Shown here one piece after another: positions 1 to 15,090 of a stretch of 64,000 nucleotides of DNA. Numbering within the stretch: position 1 is the stretch's first letter; each line of letters starts with the position of its first letter. The position numbers and the translations under genes were made by a program. The DNA comes from Bimastos eiseni. Its lineage: Eukaryota; Annelida; Clitellata; Crassiclitellata; Lumbricidae. Location of the stretch: contig OY365822.1 in NCBI GenBank assembly GCA_959347315.1, positions 11,007,996 to 11,071,995 of the forward strand, written 5' to 3'. The notes beneath the pieces are model-generated. The model ran no database searches and was not told the origin of the DNA. It saw only the letters and a list, made by a program, of their open reading frames with translations.

Positions 1-87
1 GAATTTTTAAATTTATGTTCCATTTATTTCTCTCATCAGAGTCGTTGGCCATTGCAATTGTTTGTTAGGACGATTATGCTTAGAACA

Positions 88-624
88 AACAAACGTGTAT
101 ACAGACAGACAGACATTCGTGCTGACAGACAGACAGGCAAGAATGCAGACAGACTGACAGCTAGACAGGCAGGTAGACAGACAGACAGGCAGGCAGTAAT
201 GCAGACAGACTGACAGCTAGACAGGCAGGTAGACAGACAGACAGGCAGTAATGCTGACAGACTGACAGCTAGACAGGCAGGTAGACAGACAGACAGGCAG
301 GCAGTAATGCAGACAGACTGACAGCTAGACAGGCAGGTAGACAGACAGACAGGCAGGCAGTAATGCAGACAGACTGACAGCTAGACAGGCAGGTAGACAA
401 ACAGACAGGCAGGCAGTAATGCAGACAGACTGACAGCTAGACAGGCAGGTCGACAGACAGACAGGCAGGCAGTAATGCAGACAGACTGACAGCTAGACAG
501 GCAGGTCGACAGACAGACAGGCAGGCAGTAATGCAGACAGACTGACAGATAGATAGACTTTAAGTGCTTTTCTTACTCAGACCGACTGATAGGCAGACAG
601 GAATTCCGACAGACAGGCAGACAA

Positions 625-655
<31 letters not shown>

Positions 656-660
656 TATTA
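88..660. repeat. ACAG-rich microsatellite with a 56-bp higher-order unit
   Basis: The tract is built from GACA/GGCA tetranucleotides. Between about 140 and 549 it has a longer period of 56 bp, marked by a recurring TAATGCAGACAGAC junction (for example at 145 and 201). Copies differ by one or two substitutions and one carries a short deletion. Simple ACAG repeats continue from 575 to 660. Confidence 0.9.
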
Positions 661-1494
661 AAGATAGATAGACATAGGTTCTTAACATACTAAGACATAC
701 AGAATTACGTGACGTCTTCTGTTAATACACAAATACAAAATACAGAAATACAGACGAACATACGGACGCAGTCACGCAGACAGACACAGACAGACCAACA
801 CTATCCTAACAGTGTCTGTATATCATCTTCGTAGTGAGGTTCTTTTCATAACTGAACGAAGGCTGTATACAGTTCCCCTATAGCTCTTTACTAATTCCTT
901 TCATATGCCTCGTCGATATCTTATTGGCACTCGGGAGCAACTGGTAAGAACACCGCAATGGCTCATACATACAAGTTGATAATAGCACGTAGACGGCACG
1001 CAGCGAATGTTGCTTACGACAGCAGAGCGTATTTTTATCTTCCAAAGTTACAATCTGTTTTGGCTAGAGTGCTGTGATGCCAGCCTGGAGCTATAGATCG
1101 ATCAAGCGCAGTGTATTAGCAGGAGACGTCACGTAATCTATCACAATCTAGCGACCTCTTACGTCGACCGATGGATGTCGGTCCACCCATCAAAGCATTT
1201 ATTTTTGACGAGAAGGTTCAGTGAATTAACCGATGTAGGCCTAATCTTCAAAGTTCAAAGCAATTAGATATAATGCCGTGAGAACTGAGGGGCTCGTGAA
1301 GGTGAACGCAGCGCTCTTGAATAAGCTGGAGTTCAGCGATCAGGTTTCGAGTGGCGCTTTAGAAGCTTGGAGATTACGATCACGATTATGCTGCAGTGCA
1401 CTTTGTCTACGAGTTCAATATTATTGACTTCCCCATTCGCTGTTAGTACACTCTCGCCGTTAACTTTATAAGCATATTATAATAATAACGGTCC

Positions 1495-1727
1495 ATGGAA
1501 TATACACTATTATATATTATGCATATAATATATGAATATGTAAGTAAATATATTATATTTACTTACACACTCATTAATTATGCATATAATATATGAATAT
1601 GTAAATAAACGTAATACATATTCATATAATATTATATGCACATATTATGTACAATCACATGATAGAAGACAACCGATGCTCTCAAAGTCCTGAGACTTGA
1701 TCTTGATCCTGAAGGTGTTTACGATAT

Positions 1728-1759
<32 letters not shown>

Positions 1760-1762
1760 GGC
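1495..1762. repeat. AT-rich palindromic region and TA microsatellite
   Basis: A 150-base AT-rich stretch repeats TATGCATATAATATATGAA-like words in both orientations, with TATTATATTTACTTAC palindromes. A (TA)n run follows at about 1720-1760. This is probably simple-sequence DNA or a decayed inverted-repeat element. Confidence 0.7.
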
Positions 1763-1956
1763 CTACGACTATGCGCGCTTGGTCGAACTCATACTAATGA
1801 TGATCTGGGAGTAGGCCTAAGTATGCCATTCGACTGTAGACAGAGGTCACCGGGTTAACCTTGGATGTCCTTCACTAATATGTATAAATTCGACCACCAC
1901 CCCATATATACAATACAATATAATACAGCTGTTATTTGATATCTCCTTTCTTACAG

Positions 1957-2147
1957 TTTAGTTCAAAAGTGCATACACACGCCTCGACGGTGCAATTGCA
2001 GTTGTACTGCAGAGCAATTGTGCGCGAAGGACTTGCTCAAGGTCCCTACACAGTGACTGACGCCTCGGACGAGGGTCGAACCCGATCACTCAGCACACAC
2101 TGAGTGTTACGGACCGATCGCTCTAACCACTCGGCCACCATGCCGAT
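1957..2147 (-). repeat. tRNA-derived SINE, copy 1
   Basis: On the minus strand the head reads as a tRNA-like promoter: a box A-like GTGGCCGAGTGGTTAGAG, then a box B GGTTCGACCC. A family-specific body follows (GGACCTTGAGCAAGTCCTTC, then a CAATTGCTCTGCAGTACAAC-like word). The same head and body recur at about 3170, 7466-7688, 25328-25527 and 33171-33390, which supports a mobile SINE family and not a functional tRNA. Confidence 0.8.
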
Positions 2148-2263
2148 CTAGCCATATATGACACTGACCACGATAACGAAGATTAGAGTCGTTCTGTTCC
2201 TTTGTCCAGTTTTGGAACCAATTTTCTCTCTAATTTTTGGAGATGATGTGCGCAAGAAACGCA

Positions 2264-2284
2264 CGCACACACACACACACACAC
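2264..2284. repeat. CA microsatellite
   Basis: A short (CA)n run inside unique AT-rich DNA. No gene is associated with it. Confidence 0.85.
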
Positions 2285-2428
2285 CACATACAAACCACAT
2301 AGTATAGGTATATTAATATATAATGTATATATTTGCATGCAGGTTCTTATGTTTTTTCCATTGAGCGGAATGTTTTTCAAAGAAAGCAGATCAAAGAATC
2401 TGCACGCCCCATTGGCAAAAAACAGAGC

Positions 2429-2628
2429 NNNNNNNNNNNNNNNNNNNNNNNNNNNNNNNNNNNNNNNNNNNNNNNNNNNNNNNNNNNNNNNNNNNNNNNN
2501 NNNNNNNNNNNNNNNNNNNNNNNNNNNNNNNNNNNNNNNNNNNNNNNNNNNNNNNNNNNNNNNNNNNNNNNNNNNNNNNNNNNNNNNNNNNNNNNNNNNN
2601 NNNNNNNNNNNNNNNNNNNNNNNNNNNN
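2429..2628. other. Assembly gap (200 N)
   Basis: Exactly 200 undetermined bases. The round length suggests a scaffolding placeholder of arbitrary size. Open frames crossing it are artefacts. Confidence 0.99.
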
Positions 2629-2697
2629 AAGATTAAATCGGCAACGCATCATGCCTGTGGCAGCCTTTCGGGTTAGTTTGAAGGACTGCTATAGTCT

Positions 2698-2786
2698 CCG
2701 CATATATATATACATATATATATACATATATATATGTATATATATATGTTATATATATATGTTATATATATATATATATATATAGC
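2698..2786. repeat. TA/TATG microsatellite beside the gap
   Basis: Alternating TATATACA, TATATGTA and pure TA blocks with hairpin potential. This may be why the assembly breaks just upstream. Confidence 0.85.
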
Positions 2787-3169
2787 CTATATGTGAGGGT
2801 GTGATCATTGACCCATTAGGACAGTCGGGAGTGATGGAGAGCAATGTGTTAAAAAGGTGTTATGACGCGGACAGGAGCGTGATATAAAACGGACGGTATA
2901 CATATATAGGGTGTGTTGGATAAAGAGGGTGTCACAAAGAGGAAGGAAGGGTGTCATGGGAACTTGGAAGACAGAGGGGGTGTCATATGAAGAATCAGGA
3001 GTGTTATGGAGAGAAGGGTGTTATGAAAATGACAGGAGGGTGTTATGAGGAGTATATATGTGTGCGTGCACTTCGAAGAGGGCAAGGTGTGCCTCCATTG
3101 TGCGAAAGTAGGGAGGGCTTACATGACCTACCATAACATAACAAAATAAAACTCAACGTAAAATTGTGT

Positions 3170-3391
3170 GGCACGGTGGCTGATCAGTTAGAGCGGTCGG
3201 CCCGTAACATTCAGTGTGCGCTGAGTGAGCGGGTCCGACCCTCGTCCGGGGTGTCACTGTGTAGGGACCTTAAGCAAGTCCTTTGCGCATAATTGCTTTG
3301 CTGTACAACTGCAATTGCGCCGTCGAGGAGTGTGCACTTTTGAGCAAAAGATGTTGGAAGATGGCGATATCAAATTTCTAGAATTTCAATT
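3170..3391 (+). repeat. tRNA-derived SINE, copy 2
   Basis: The plus strand starts with GGCACGGTGGCTGATCAGTT, then GAGCGGTCGGCCCGTAAC and a degraded box B (GGGTCCGACCC). The shared body (GGGACCTTAAGCAAGTCCTT) and the family 3' end (GAAGATGGCGATATCAAATT) follow. It is oriented opposite to the copy at 1957-2147. Confidence 0.82.
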
Positions 3392-5117
3392 TCAACATAA
3401 CAAGGCCGGGTTAAGAGTAGTTCAGAAGCTGTTCATTCATTCTGTATTAAAACCACTACGAGTCTTGCCTGTCTCTTAGGCACCAAGCTTCCTCTATGTT
3501 TCAGCGATGCTCTAACTAGATCCGCAGTTAGAGGACAGTTGATATTAATTGCCTATAATTAAAATGAGACATTAACATCGGCTGTACTTCTACACCGGCG
3601 ACCACCCTAGGCGGTCCGGCTCCGGACATTGATCGTCTGTTTCTGCTGGCATGAAAGACATAGGCTTGAGCCGCCAAAATAACTTTTAAGACGGCCTGCT
3701 ATTCATTTCAGCCGGCGAAAATTTTCCATTAATTAAATTTAGAAACGAGGTGTGTGCGTACGTGTGGTTATGAGTGTTTGGGTGAACGATATTCGTATCT
3801 CACGTTGATTTGTTAGCAGTTTTACACGTGTGTTTGTATTGGAAATTCTCTCACGTCAAAATTTCAGGTGGAGGGGATGGAGTTGATTATAGTCCTTCAA
3901 TATTTAATAAATCTTTCATAAATATTATAAATATCTACAGTGCTTTCCACTGTTCTACTTTTTGCTGACATTGACATACTCACATTTCATTTTTCTGTAA
4001 ATTTCCTTATAATTAAAGTTAGAGATGAACCTGTGAAATTACTTTACTTGTATATTTAATTTCATTATTATTATAATTATTATTATTAACATTATTATTC
4101 ATTAACATGGTTATTATTCATTACATATAGTTTGATAGCCTTTTGATAGGTCTGCGTCATACTTGGAATTACTGATAAAATTGAAAAACAAGGGGCCCTG
4201 CTGCCCCGGGGCCCGTTGTGTCTGTGGACTGGTAGGCCTAAATACACAGATACTCCAATAGTGCTATTAGTTATAACTAAAATAAGTTCCGTAGCCTATT
4301 CGGCCTACATCTCACTCGAAAGTTTGCTACTATCAACCATTCTTTATAAAGCCTACGATTTTTCAACAGGCTAATAATACCAGTAATTAGTAAAAGTAAA
4401 ATATCTGAAAGTAACGCTTTAACTTTACAATGCACCGGTTATAATCTCTGGATGTGAGAGTCCAAGCGAATCGTTCAGCGCCATTATTGATCCGCAATTG
4501 TAACCATGCGGCAAGCATTACATATGCTTGTTCCAGGGCAAAGGTCGACCCGTGATTCTGTAGTTTTGTTGTCCAATCGCATATCGCAGGTCCGTATTCG
4601 GAGGGCAAAAACCACCGTAAAATAAACTTGATGGTCATAAGTATCGGATTCTGGCATGGTACCGGAACGAACCGAGCAGTTTTGAGCTCGGCTACTGCCC
4701 CGATTTGATTTTATATATAGTGCTGGCGTTTAAGCTCGTCTCCTCTGACATGGCTTCATTGGGCGTTGAGAAATTCGCGAAGATTTACATTACATACTGG
4801 AATACATGTATGAGACGCCTAATGATTGGGACCATCTGTATTAGCGGTGTTTTCTAAAAATGTTTATGTGCCAGATTACTGTCTGGGCAAATTTTTATTT
4901 GAGCGCATTAACCCCGTGGATGCAAGTTGTGGTATGAGACACGTTATAGACACCTCATAGTCATTCCTTTCCTGTTACATAATTTTTATATTTTGTCTCA
5001 TATTAAGATGAAGTTATAACGTCATGTGAAAAGACATTTGACAAAACAGAGGATTGGAGCATTGCGTCTGATGATGTTTTATTAATTGTTTCCGTTGGCG
5101 TGTCCCTCTGGTGGTCG

Positions 5118-5265
5118 TGATGGTAGTTGCAGTGCTTATTTAATGACACTGTGGCAACAAAGATCATTAACGTCGCCCTTCTCTTTTATCCGGGCTTGGA
5201 ACGGACACGGTCAGACTTATGTGGAGAGAACGTTCGAGTAACTGGTCTAAGATGATGGGATATTT
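5118..5265 (+). repeat. Dispersed repeat with GTCGCCC core
   Basis: The region reads TGATGGTAGTTGCAGT, then a diverged form of TTTAACGACACTGTG, then ACAAAGATCATTAACGTCGC and ATCCGGGCTTGG. The same word order recurs at 6180-6310 and 58058-58160 (plus) and at 15025-15090, 23970-24060, 41058-41152 and 61033-61130 (minus). It is an interspersed family of unknown class; no terminal repeats or pol III boxes were seen. Confidence 0.65.
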
Positions 5266-5944
5266 GAGAAAACGGTGATAATATGCATGGTCTTCCAATA
5301 ACAGAGAGCAAATTTATTTAGGTCTAATCGTACTTCTAATGAATTACATTCTTGACTATTTGCATAGGCATGTCTTAAATCATAACGAATGTTTCCCTCC
5401 AGGGAAAGTTCTTTCAAGTATAAAACTCTTAGCAAGCGCTCGGATTAGTCCACTCCACCTGGTGAATGATCAGAAGTATGAAAAAAATAGCAGTAACGCA
5501 GCCAATAGCGATGGAGGCTGCAAGATACAACTGCACTAGACCAGGATCGTCCCTGGAATACCCTTTGAACAACCTACCTGGTTTGACGCAGCTCTCAGAG
5601 GTCCTGAAGTCCCTCTTAGCCTATCGGTATTGGCAGCTAACATACTAATGATAATCACTTAATTTCAAAGGGGGAACTGGGTGGAAGGAAAGAAAAAGGG
5701 GGAGACACGACAGATGTACCCTCCGACCATACTATACTTCGGACCTTAAAGTCATTATGGACAACCACTAAACCAATTTTCGATTGTTTTCTGAACCGAT
5801 ATTCTTTCTCCTGTGGCATTTTATGGCATGTTTCAGTTTATAAAATGCCAATCTTTCTGTTGCAATCAAAGTATCACTGTAAAATGACCATTCTGTGCTT
5901 GTTTTTCGATTGTCGATATTTGTGTAAACGCTGCAGTGTTCGCT

Positions 5945-8592
<2,648 letters not shown>

Positions 8593-9351
8593 CTGTCAAT
8601 GGAGGCAACCAGAAAAAACTAGAGAGGTTAGTTGCTATTCAACGACACTGCTTCATTTAATATAGCAAAGGTAAAATCTCAGATGGGTAGAAATTAGAAA
8701 AGTCGATTGAGGAATTCTTTAAGTCGTGCAATAAGTCCAGAAGGATTGTCCCTCCCTAAAAAACTAAATGGAATTTGAACCCAGACGCAGTGACAAAAAG
8801 GGCTGCGAGCCTGCGACAAGACCCCCACTCTTTCTCTTAATTTCACCCGTCTATAGTCCCCCACCAACTAATTTCATTTAACATGGCAGCCTCGGTAAAA
8901 AAAACATCCACCGATGAATCGCGACGCTTGCGTGTCATTTGTACTTCTGTGCGTTTAGGCTGATACATTAAAGCTTTGCGTCTAGAAGTCTGAAAAGCAG
9001 TAGTGCATTGAGAAGGTTTCTGGTTTCTAATGCAGACGAAAGAAGGGTGAGTTTATGAGTGCATTGGGTGGGCGAGAGGGACCGGAAGCGTGGGTGGGGA
9101 ATTGGGCTCGAGTTCCTAATGGGTTTCGTATGGTTCTGCAGCCGCCGTGACGCAGACGCAGATAACACAGGGGATTGACAGAGGATTTAACGTTCTATAG
9201 CCTAGGGGTCAGTCCTAATCATCGAGGCCGACAGTAATGAGGAAGTAGGGTTATTATACAAGGATCCTTGACTATACATAAAATTATATTTAAAACAAAC
9301 CCATCCAATCACGTTCATACACAATTCAAAAACAATTTCAACCAGTCCAGG

Positions 9352-9515
9352 CGAAGAGAGGACAGGACAAGAGAGGAGAGGACAAGAAAGGAGAGGACAA
9401 GAGAGGAGAGGACAAGAGAGGAGAGGACAAGAGAGGAGAGGACAAGAGAGGAGAGGACAAGAGAGGAGAGGACAAGAGAGGAGAGGACAAGAGAGGAGAG
9501 GACGGAGAGAAAGAG
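9352..9515. repeat. 15-bp purine minisatellite
   Basis: About ten nearly perfect copies of a GAGAGGAGAGGACAA unit. Because the unit length is a multiple of three and has no stop, both strands show spurious open frames of repeated peptides. Confidence 0.92.
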
Positions 9516-9540
9516 AGTACCAATAAGGAGAAGAGGATTC

Positions 9541-10101
9541 TAGGACGATTGGTCAACGAACGATTGATCAAGCGGTCTGTTAAAGAGGACGGTTGATCAG
9601 AAATTTTAATTTTAGATATTGTAGACGCCTTTAAAATATGTCAGTTCTCTTACAAGTACAAACAACTGCACCGACACCGGAATACAATAAAATGCAATCT
9701 GCGGCCCCTAATTACATAATATCATACGTCAGTTCTCTTTTCGGCACAAACAGCTGCACTGGCAGTCTGGCGCAGATATACAATAACCCTTAGAAATCAC
9801 CGACCACTGATTATCCCTAGACATAAGCCTTTCTTTACAGTAGAGTTTATGATTTTGATGACTGACAATGCCTATCTATTTTATAATTTATTGTCAATGA
9901 TTGATTTATGAACTATAAACTCGACAACACTTCACCTGTTTATACAACTATTTTTTGACCAACCCCATTGAGTGTTTTACAACAGACTTGAGACTTGACG
10001 AAGGGACCCTTGATCAACAGTCCTTTTGACTTAAAATTCGCGTAAACAATCGTCCATGATCAACCGTCCGTTGACCAACCGTCCGTTGACCAAACGTCCT
10101 T
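9541..10101. mobile_element. Foldback-like element with iterated inverted ends
   Basis: The left end reads TAGGACGATTGGTCAACGAA, continuing with ATTGATCAAG and GGACGGTTGATCAG. The right end, read on the minus strand, gives TAAGGACGTTTGGTCAACGG and two more GGACGGTTGGTCAAC-like subrepeats. Each arm is thus a chain of related 15-bp words facing inward, as in foldback or some hAT/MULE-like non-autonomous elements. No coding region is present. A target duplication was not resolved. Confidence 0.55.
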
Positions 10102-11119
10102 ACACCGAGAGGAGATGAGACAACAGAGGGAAAAAAGAATGGGAGAGGAATAGAGAGCGGAGGAGAGGCGAAGGAAGAGGCTTCGGGAATAATAAAACAT
10201 CGGTCTTCAGCCAGTTGTTGCCTTTGGGAATCCCTCTGGGTATATAATATAGACAGCACTATTGAGCGCGAATGCATGGTCACAGGCCATGTCTTCATCA
10301 AGGCGCAACGTTAACTAATGCATCCGACCATGGACACCCCCTTCCGGCCACATTGGAGCCTGCATCCTATCCATCCCTCCTAGTATTGCTCTGGTCGGCT
10401 GAGATTCGTTTCCGTCAAATCGGTCGATGGAAGGGTGACTCAATCGCTGACTCAGACAGGAGTCTGAGACGGTTGAGGATGAATATAACAAAGCTCTGTG
10501 CTGAGAAAACACGGTGTGGGGTAGGAAAATCATGCATACGATAAATAGTAATTAACGGAATCAAATTATGAATAGAGGGATATAGTTCATCAACGGACGA
10601 CAGAAGAAGAGATGGGGTGATGTACGATTCAAAACCACGGAATATTCTAAAATAAAAAAAGACACCGGCAACGGAGTCGAGTGGGGAAGAAGGTCTACCC
10701 CCATGAGGAAGTAATTCACGCATGAAAGAGATATAGTTCGTCACATATGATTTATAGTAAAAATAGCATAGATTGTCTATTTTGGTTCAACACTAGCATC
10801 TCGTTAATGAATGGGGTCGGGTCGGGTCAGGTGATGTGGGGTCGAATACTGACTGCAGTGTTTAATGAGTCGGGTCTGGTCGTAAAACACAGCCAAAGCT
10901 AAAGGACGAAATAATCAAGGGGGCAACGCGGACAAACGACCGACGGACGGATGCAGGACAAACAAAGGACGCTTAATATAGGAAGGAACAATGGCAGCGG
11001 ACGAAAAAATGACCAGGCTTGGCCTAAAGGGAAGGTCGAGAGGAGGGAAACGATACAAAAATGCAAGACTAATCTCGATCAACTTGAAACAAGAATACAT
11101 AAAGGAGGACATCACGACA

Positions 11120-11125
11120 ACATTT

Positions 11126-11157
<32 letters not shown>

Positions 11158-11206
11158 GACAGAGAGAGACAGAGAGAGAGAGACAGAGAGAGAGACAGAG
11201 AGACAA
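11120..11206. repeat. GA/GACA microsatellite
   Basis: GAGA and GACAGA blocks in a purine-only plus strand. The overlapping RERERQ-type frames are artefacts. Confidence 0.88.
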
Positions 11207-12195
11207 CAGTTCAATTAGATGTCTTGAGAACGACCATAATCCCAACCAAGCGCATTCATCCATCGAAATATTCAGAACTTCTTCTAACTCCCGCCAAAAC
11301 CCTTCGGCGATACAAACGTTTATGCAAATTAATTAAGTTATGTAAATTTATTAACATACCTTCTGCTGCATCTCGCGGCTAAACCCCGATTTCGATGCCC
11401 TTGTCGCAGACATCATTTGTTATATCTCGACTAGTATTATCTGACTTGCTATAATCTTGCACGCACTATCTGTATTTACACGCACTAGGCCCCTATCTAT
11501 CCTCCGCAGCTGCCACAAAATGCGACACTTTGCACGAGAACGCAAGCTCTGACTTTCGAATACGTCTGTCTGCATCTAACAACGAACGACCAGGGCGGCT
11601 TGGACTTTCCTCTACTAATAACCTCTGCTGAAACGGAGTCTGCAAAGGGTTGGGCAGATGGGAGGAGGAGGTGTGTGTACTAAGGTGGTCCACGTTTGAA
11701 AATGGCAGGACACCACGTGGCATTGTACGACGACGCTGAATGGTTGTCTCAGAGATTAAAGTACACGTGACATCGAGAGGCAATGGTGATTGGTTGGCGT
11801 ACGGAAGACGGGCTAAGCTTCCCTAAGGTGAACGGAGATCGTGAGTCCTTTCTTTGTCTGAAGGAGCGAAAGTATCGAATTATCCGCTTTTCCAGTCGCC
11901 TGGCTACGGGTGGTATAAGGGCTCAAAGGGAAAGAGACGACACGCAGCGTTCAAGTGGCTTCAATTGGCTCTGTCTGGGTACACAGACATAGGGGACTAA
12001 GGTTGAAATTAGACTGTAAGGAAAAAATTTAATTTGTCAACATTTGATGAATTGATGATGAAGAGGATGATGGTGGTGATGGTGGTGGTGAATTATAGTG
12101 AAGCAAACTATCGTGTAGGCCTAAATAGGCCGCTGAAACCGGACCTGGACTTCACATCGATTTCCCTTTGCACAACCTCTCCGATTCGAACAGAG

Positions 12196-12400
12196 CAGAG
12201 GCGCAACCAGGGAGTGCCTGGGGGTGGCTTGAGCACCTCTGGATAAAAAAAGCTGATCCACACAATTGATCGAAATCCGATGAGTTTTTATTTTTTGAAA
12301 GAGAAGGGTGATAGGGGTGCTTACAGTAGGCCTATGCCGCTTTACGCCTTCGACGTTAGCAGTATGAGCACCCCAGGAAAACTTTCTGGTTGCGTCTCTG
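12196..12400. mobile_element. MITE with 15-bp inverted ends
   Basis: The left end CAGAGGCGCAACCAG and right end CTGGTTGCGTCTCTG are inverted repeats with one mismatch. Flanking octamers GAACAGAG and GTTCAGAG agree at six of eight positions. A diverged relative with the same ends and interior word order lies at 28153-28347. It has no coding capacity, so it is a non-autonomous DNA transposon, perhaps hAT-like given the 8-bp flank. Confidence 0.65.
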
Positions 12401-14299
12401 GTTCAGAGAAGCTATAACAGAAGGCGTTTGACTTAATCAGCTTCATTGATTCATCCTGAGTGGGTCTCCATTAGGGGCGCTACATAAATTCTCACAATGA
12501 ACGAATCATATTAATTTCGAACAATTAACACATAGGATAATATAGTATTATTCGTTTATTCATCAAAAAGGTAAGAAGTACAAAAAATCAAGTCTACAGG
12601 CAGTTGCAAAACGGGCACAGGGGTCTACATAATCTTATCTGTATTCTAGCATATAGGCCTAGGGATATCAATACTAAAGTCATCACGAATTGGCAAACAA
12701 GTTCAATATTGTAACCGTGTTCTATGTCACAGACACTGAGGACACTGTCATCGTGACTTACATACACTAATCGCCCAGAAAAGTGCATTCTATAGAGAGT
12801 AGCACGTAGTGAGTGAATGTTGTCTCTAATGCGACCACAATGGAGCTGAATGTCTTTAACAGATTTTGGCTACATTGATTCGTGTTAAATGTTTTTTCTA
12901 TAGGCTTATACATGATTCCAAAACACGTAGACCAATCTTGGCTGTTGATAGGATAAGTTAATAGCCTCTAAGAATAAGTTAACAGAGGCTAGGACAACAG
13001 ATTCTAGCATTCTCAACTCCACTTGCACTGAAACACACTCTGAGCGACAAAAATATTACATATTGCAAGAAGAAGCTTAAAAACGTTCATTTGCAAGAGA
13101 CACGTCAATTCTAAACTTTATATGCAGGTCATTAAGTATTATCAAAGATCTTTTAAATCTTTAACCCCTTCAATAGTTCACCAATTCGCAAATTATCAGC
13201 GCCTTTGAATAAGCTGATTATGCGACTTATTTTCGGCGCTATAGAAATGTTGAGTTTACCAGATAACACTACAGTATTGGTTATTGCCGGACGAACGACA
13301 CACAATAACAGTACTTAGATCTGTTGGCATAAATTAGTATTGCATCAAGTTTTGCACCTTTCTTAACACACGCATCAATCAGTTTATGAAGTTAATACAA
13401 TGAGACTGAAGGCGGTAAAGGGTATATAAATAATATAATGTCGTAGGCATAAGTAATGCGCTCCAAAATGCACAAAGTTACGATCTGCTATAATCTGATC
13501 GTTTGCTTAAAATATAGAACATTAAATAAAACAAGTATACTCCACAAATAATATTATACAGATGCGAATCATTATGTTGCGCTAGACACTATGTAGACCA
13601 AAGCAAGCCTTTACTAACACATAATCTTTGCGAACTACAGTTGCCTACTCCTTCAACGATGGTTGCAATTGAGGGGTGGGGTTAGGAGTTCAAACGAATG
13701 CATTGTCGTCATTAAGCACTGTAAATGTAGAAAAATGCGACCACGTTCAATGGAAACAACTTTCACTAGAAAACTAAACCACACGACTGTTTCCTGGCTA
13801 CGCCTCTGCTTCCAATATTCCTACACATTTAGACAAAATGAATACAAATCGAGAGAATAACATTTAGTTGCGGAATAAAGTTTAGACTGTGTAGAAGAAA
13901 AAAACTCAGCACTATTGCAACAGACTGACTCGTATACCACAGTATGGTATGTCCTTTCACAATGAAGTAAACATAATGTTGAATTGCGGAAAAAGGAAGA
14001 GGTCCTCTTTCAAATAGCCTACTATATGGTCCAGTATGGAGGCTGTAGCTGCAGCGCTGTAAGATGCTGCACAAGTTTGATCATCGATCCAGCAGTGAAG
14101 CCTTATTATGCTCCCTTATCCGAATCGATATATCAAGACGATTATTGCAACCAGACATCGCTTGACTCAGTAGAAGATGATTACGATACGAAGTTCAATA
14201 ATTAAGCAGCTATTGGTTTAAAGTGTTAGCGATTTCATCTTGCTAGCCTCTGTTAATATGAGCTGATTGTCATTCCTCACTCTCGCCGTCTCATCTTCC

Positions 14300-14603
14300 C
14301 ATCGACAGTGTATGGTTAGCAGGGGCGGCGATCCCGATGGGAGGGGTCGATGGAGATAAGCCCCCTCACCTTTTACAGAGAGCGGACACCTTATACGTTA
14401 GTCCCCCACATTTCTTACTTTTTTCTGGGTGTCCACAACACCTGTTAACTGACGGTCAGTGTGCTAATTACATTTGAGCCTGCCACGGGGGCACGTGAAA
14501 AAAATCTGGCACCAAATCCACGTCGTGGGCCCCTGGCAGGGATTTGAATTCCCGACCTCTCCATTGAGAGTCCAGCACGCTAGCCAATACACCATCGAGC
14601 ACC
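14300..14603 (-). repeat. Second tRNA-derived SINE type
   Basis: On the minus strand the sequence begins GTGCTCGATGGTGTATTGGC, with an anticodon-like GGACTCTCAATGG and then a T-arm-like GTCGGGAATTCAAATCCCTG that fits box B. The head differs from the other SINE family in this window. The body down to about 14300 shares CACCTTTTACAGAGAG and nearby words with 25660-25860. Decay of the acceptor stem argues against a working tRNA gene. Confidence 0.6.
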
Positions 14604-14624
14604 ATTGATAGAGTAAATGGGCCA

Positions 14625-14630
14625 TTTATT
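14625..14630 (-). terminator. Candidate polyadenylation signal of the SHANK-like gene
   Basis: TTTATT on the plus strand gives AATAAA on the minus strand, about 830 bases beyond the modelled SHANK stop. It is a plausible signal by position only; such hexamers are common in AT-rich DNA. Confidence 0.3.
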
Positions 14631-15024
14631 CAAAATGACGTCCTCGTCAGCATCAGAGTTCGTCCCAGGCGGCCATCTGGAAATAATGTGCCGATTAAAT
14701 AATCTACATTCTGTTTGCTATACGATTTTAGACACATACAGTAGAGCTTACTCTTACATTCAAAAATAATATTAACATGTAACTAACCCAACTGGAGGTC
14801 GAAAAGGTTAGACTAGTTCTGGATATAGAATATTTTTAACATGCAGCAGTATTGCAGTAATAATATTTATAGAAAAATATCAACAGCAGAATAATATACA
14901 AAATTGATGTCAAATAACGATGATAGTTAGTTCGAATAAAAACCTCGGCCAACCTGCATTTTACCCGTTAGACAGTTAACTATAATATTCCGAGTTAACT
15001 TATTCACTTCCCGCACTCTGTCAG

Positions 15025-15090
15025 TGCCAGTCTCAAGCTTGGATAAAGGAGGAGGGCAACGTTAATCATTTGTGCTGCAGCACAAGTCGA
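15025..15090 (-). repeat. Dispersed GTCGCCC-type repeat fragment
   Basis: CAAGCTTGGATAAAGGAGGA and GGGCAACGTTAATCATTTGT are the reverse complement of the repeat at 58058-58160. It lies just downstream of the SHANK stop, possibly inside its 3' UTR. Confidence 0.55.

Larger units (their letters stand above)
1..5944. other. Non-coding stretch downstream of the transgelin-like gene
   Basis: No convincing coding exon was found on either strand. The stretch holds an ACAG-type tandem array, AT-rich palindromic DNA, TA microsatellites, two oppositely oriented tRNA-derived SINE copies, a 200-base gap and a dispersed GTCGCCCTCC-type repeat. The open frames here are short and low in complexity. The part nearest 5944 should contain the transgelin 3' UTR; TTTATT at 5313-5318 would read AATAAA on the minus strand, but it is only a candidate. 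Confidence 0.6.

Noticed and set aside
1957..2147. Possible functional tRNA gene on the minus strand
   Set aside because: Box A and box B are present, but the same head plus body is repeated at several sites and the cloverleaf is not well formed; it is a SINE.
8968..9168. Candidate first exon of the transgelin-like gene
   Set aside because: The 66-codon frame lacks the usual short N-terminal sequence and a phase-0 donor, so no start was assigned.
9268..9571. Arg/Glu-rich and Leu/Ser-rich frames on opposite strands
   Set aside because: Both are products of the 15-bp purine minisatellite.
13663..14205. Possible exons in frames of 60-80 codons
   Set aside because: No recognisable domain, no consistent splice signals and ordinary AT-rich composition.
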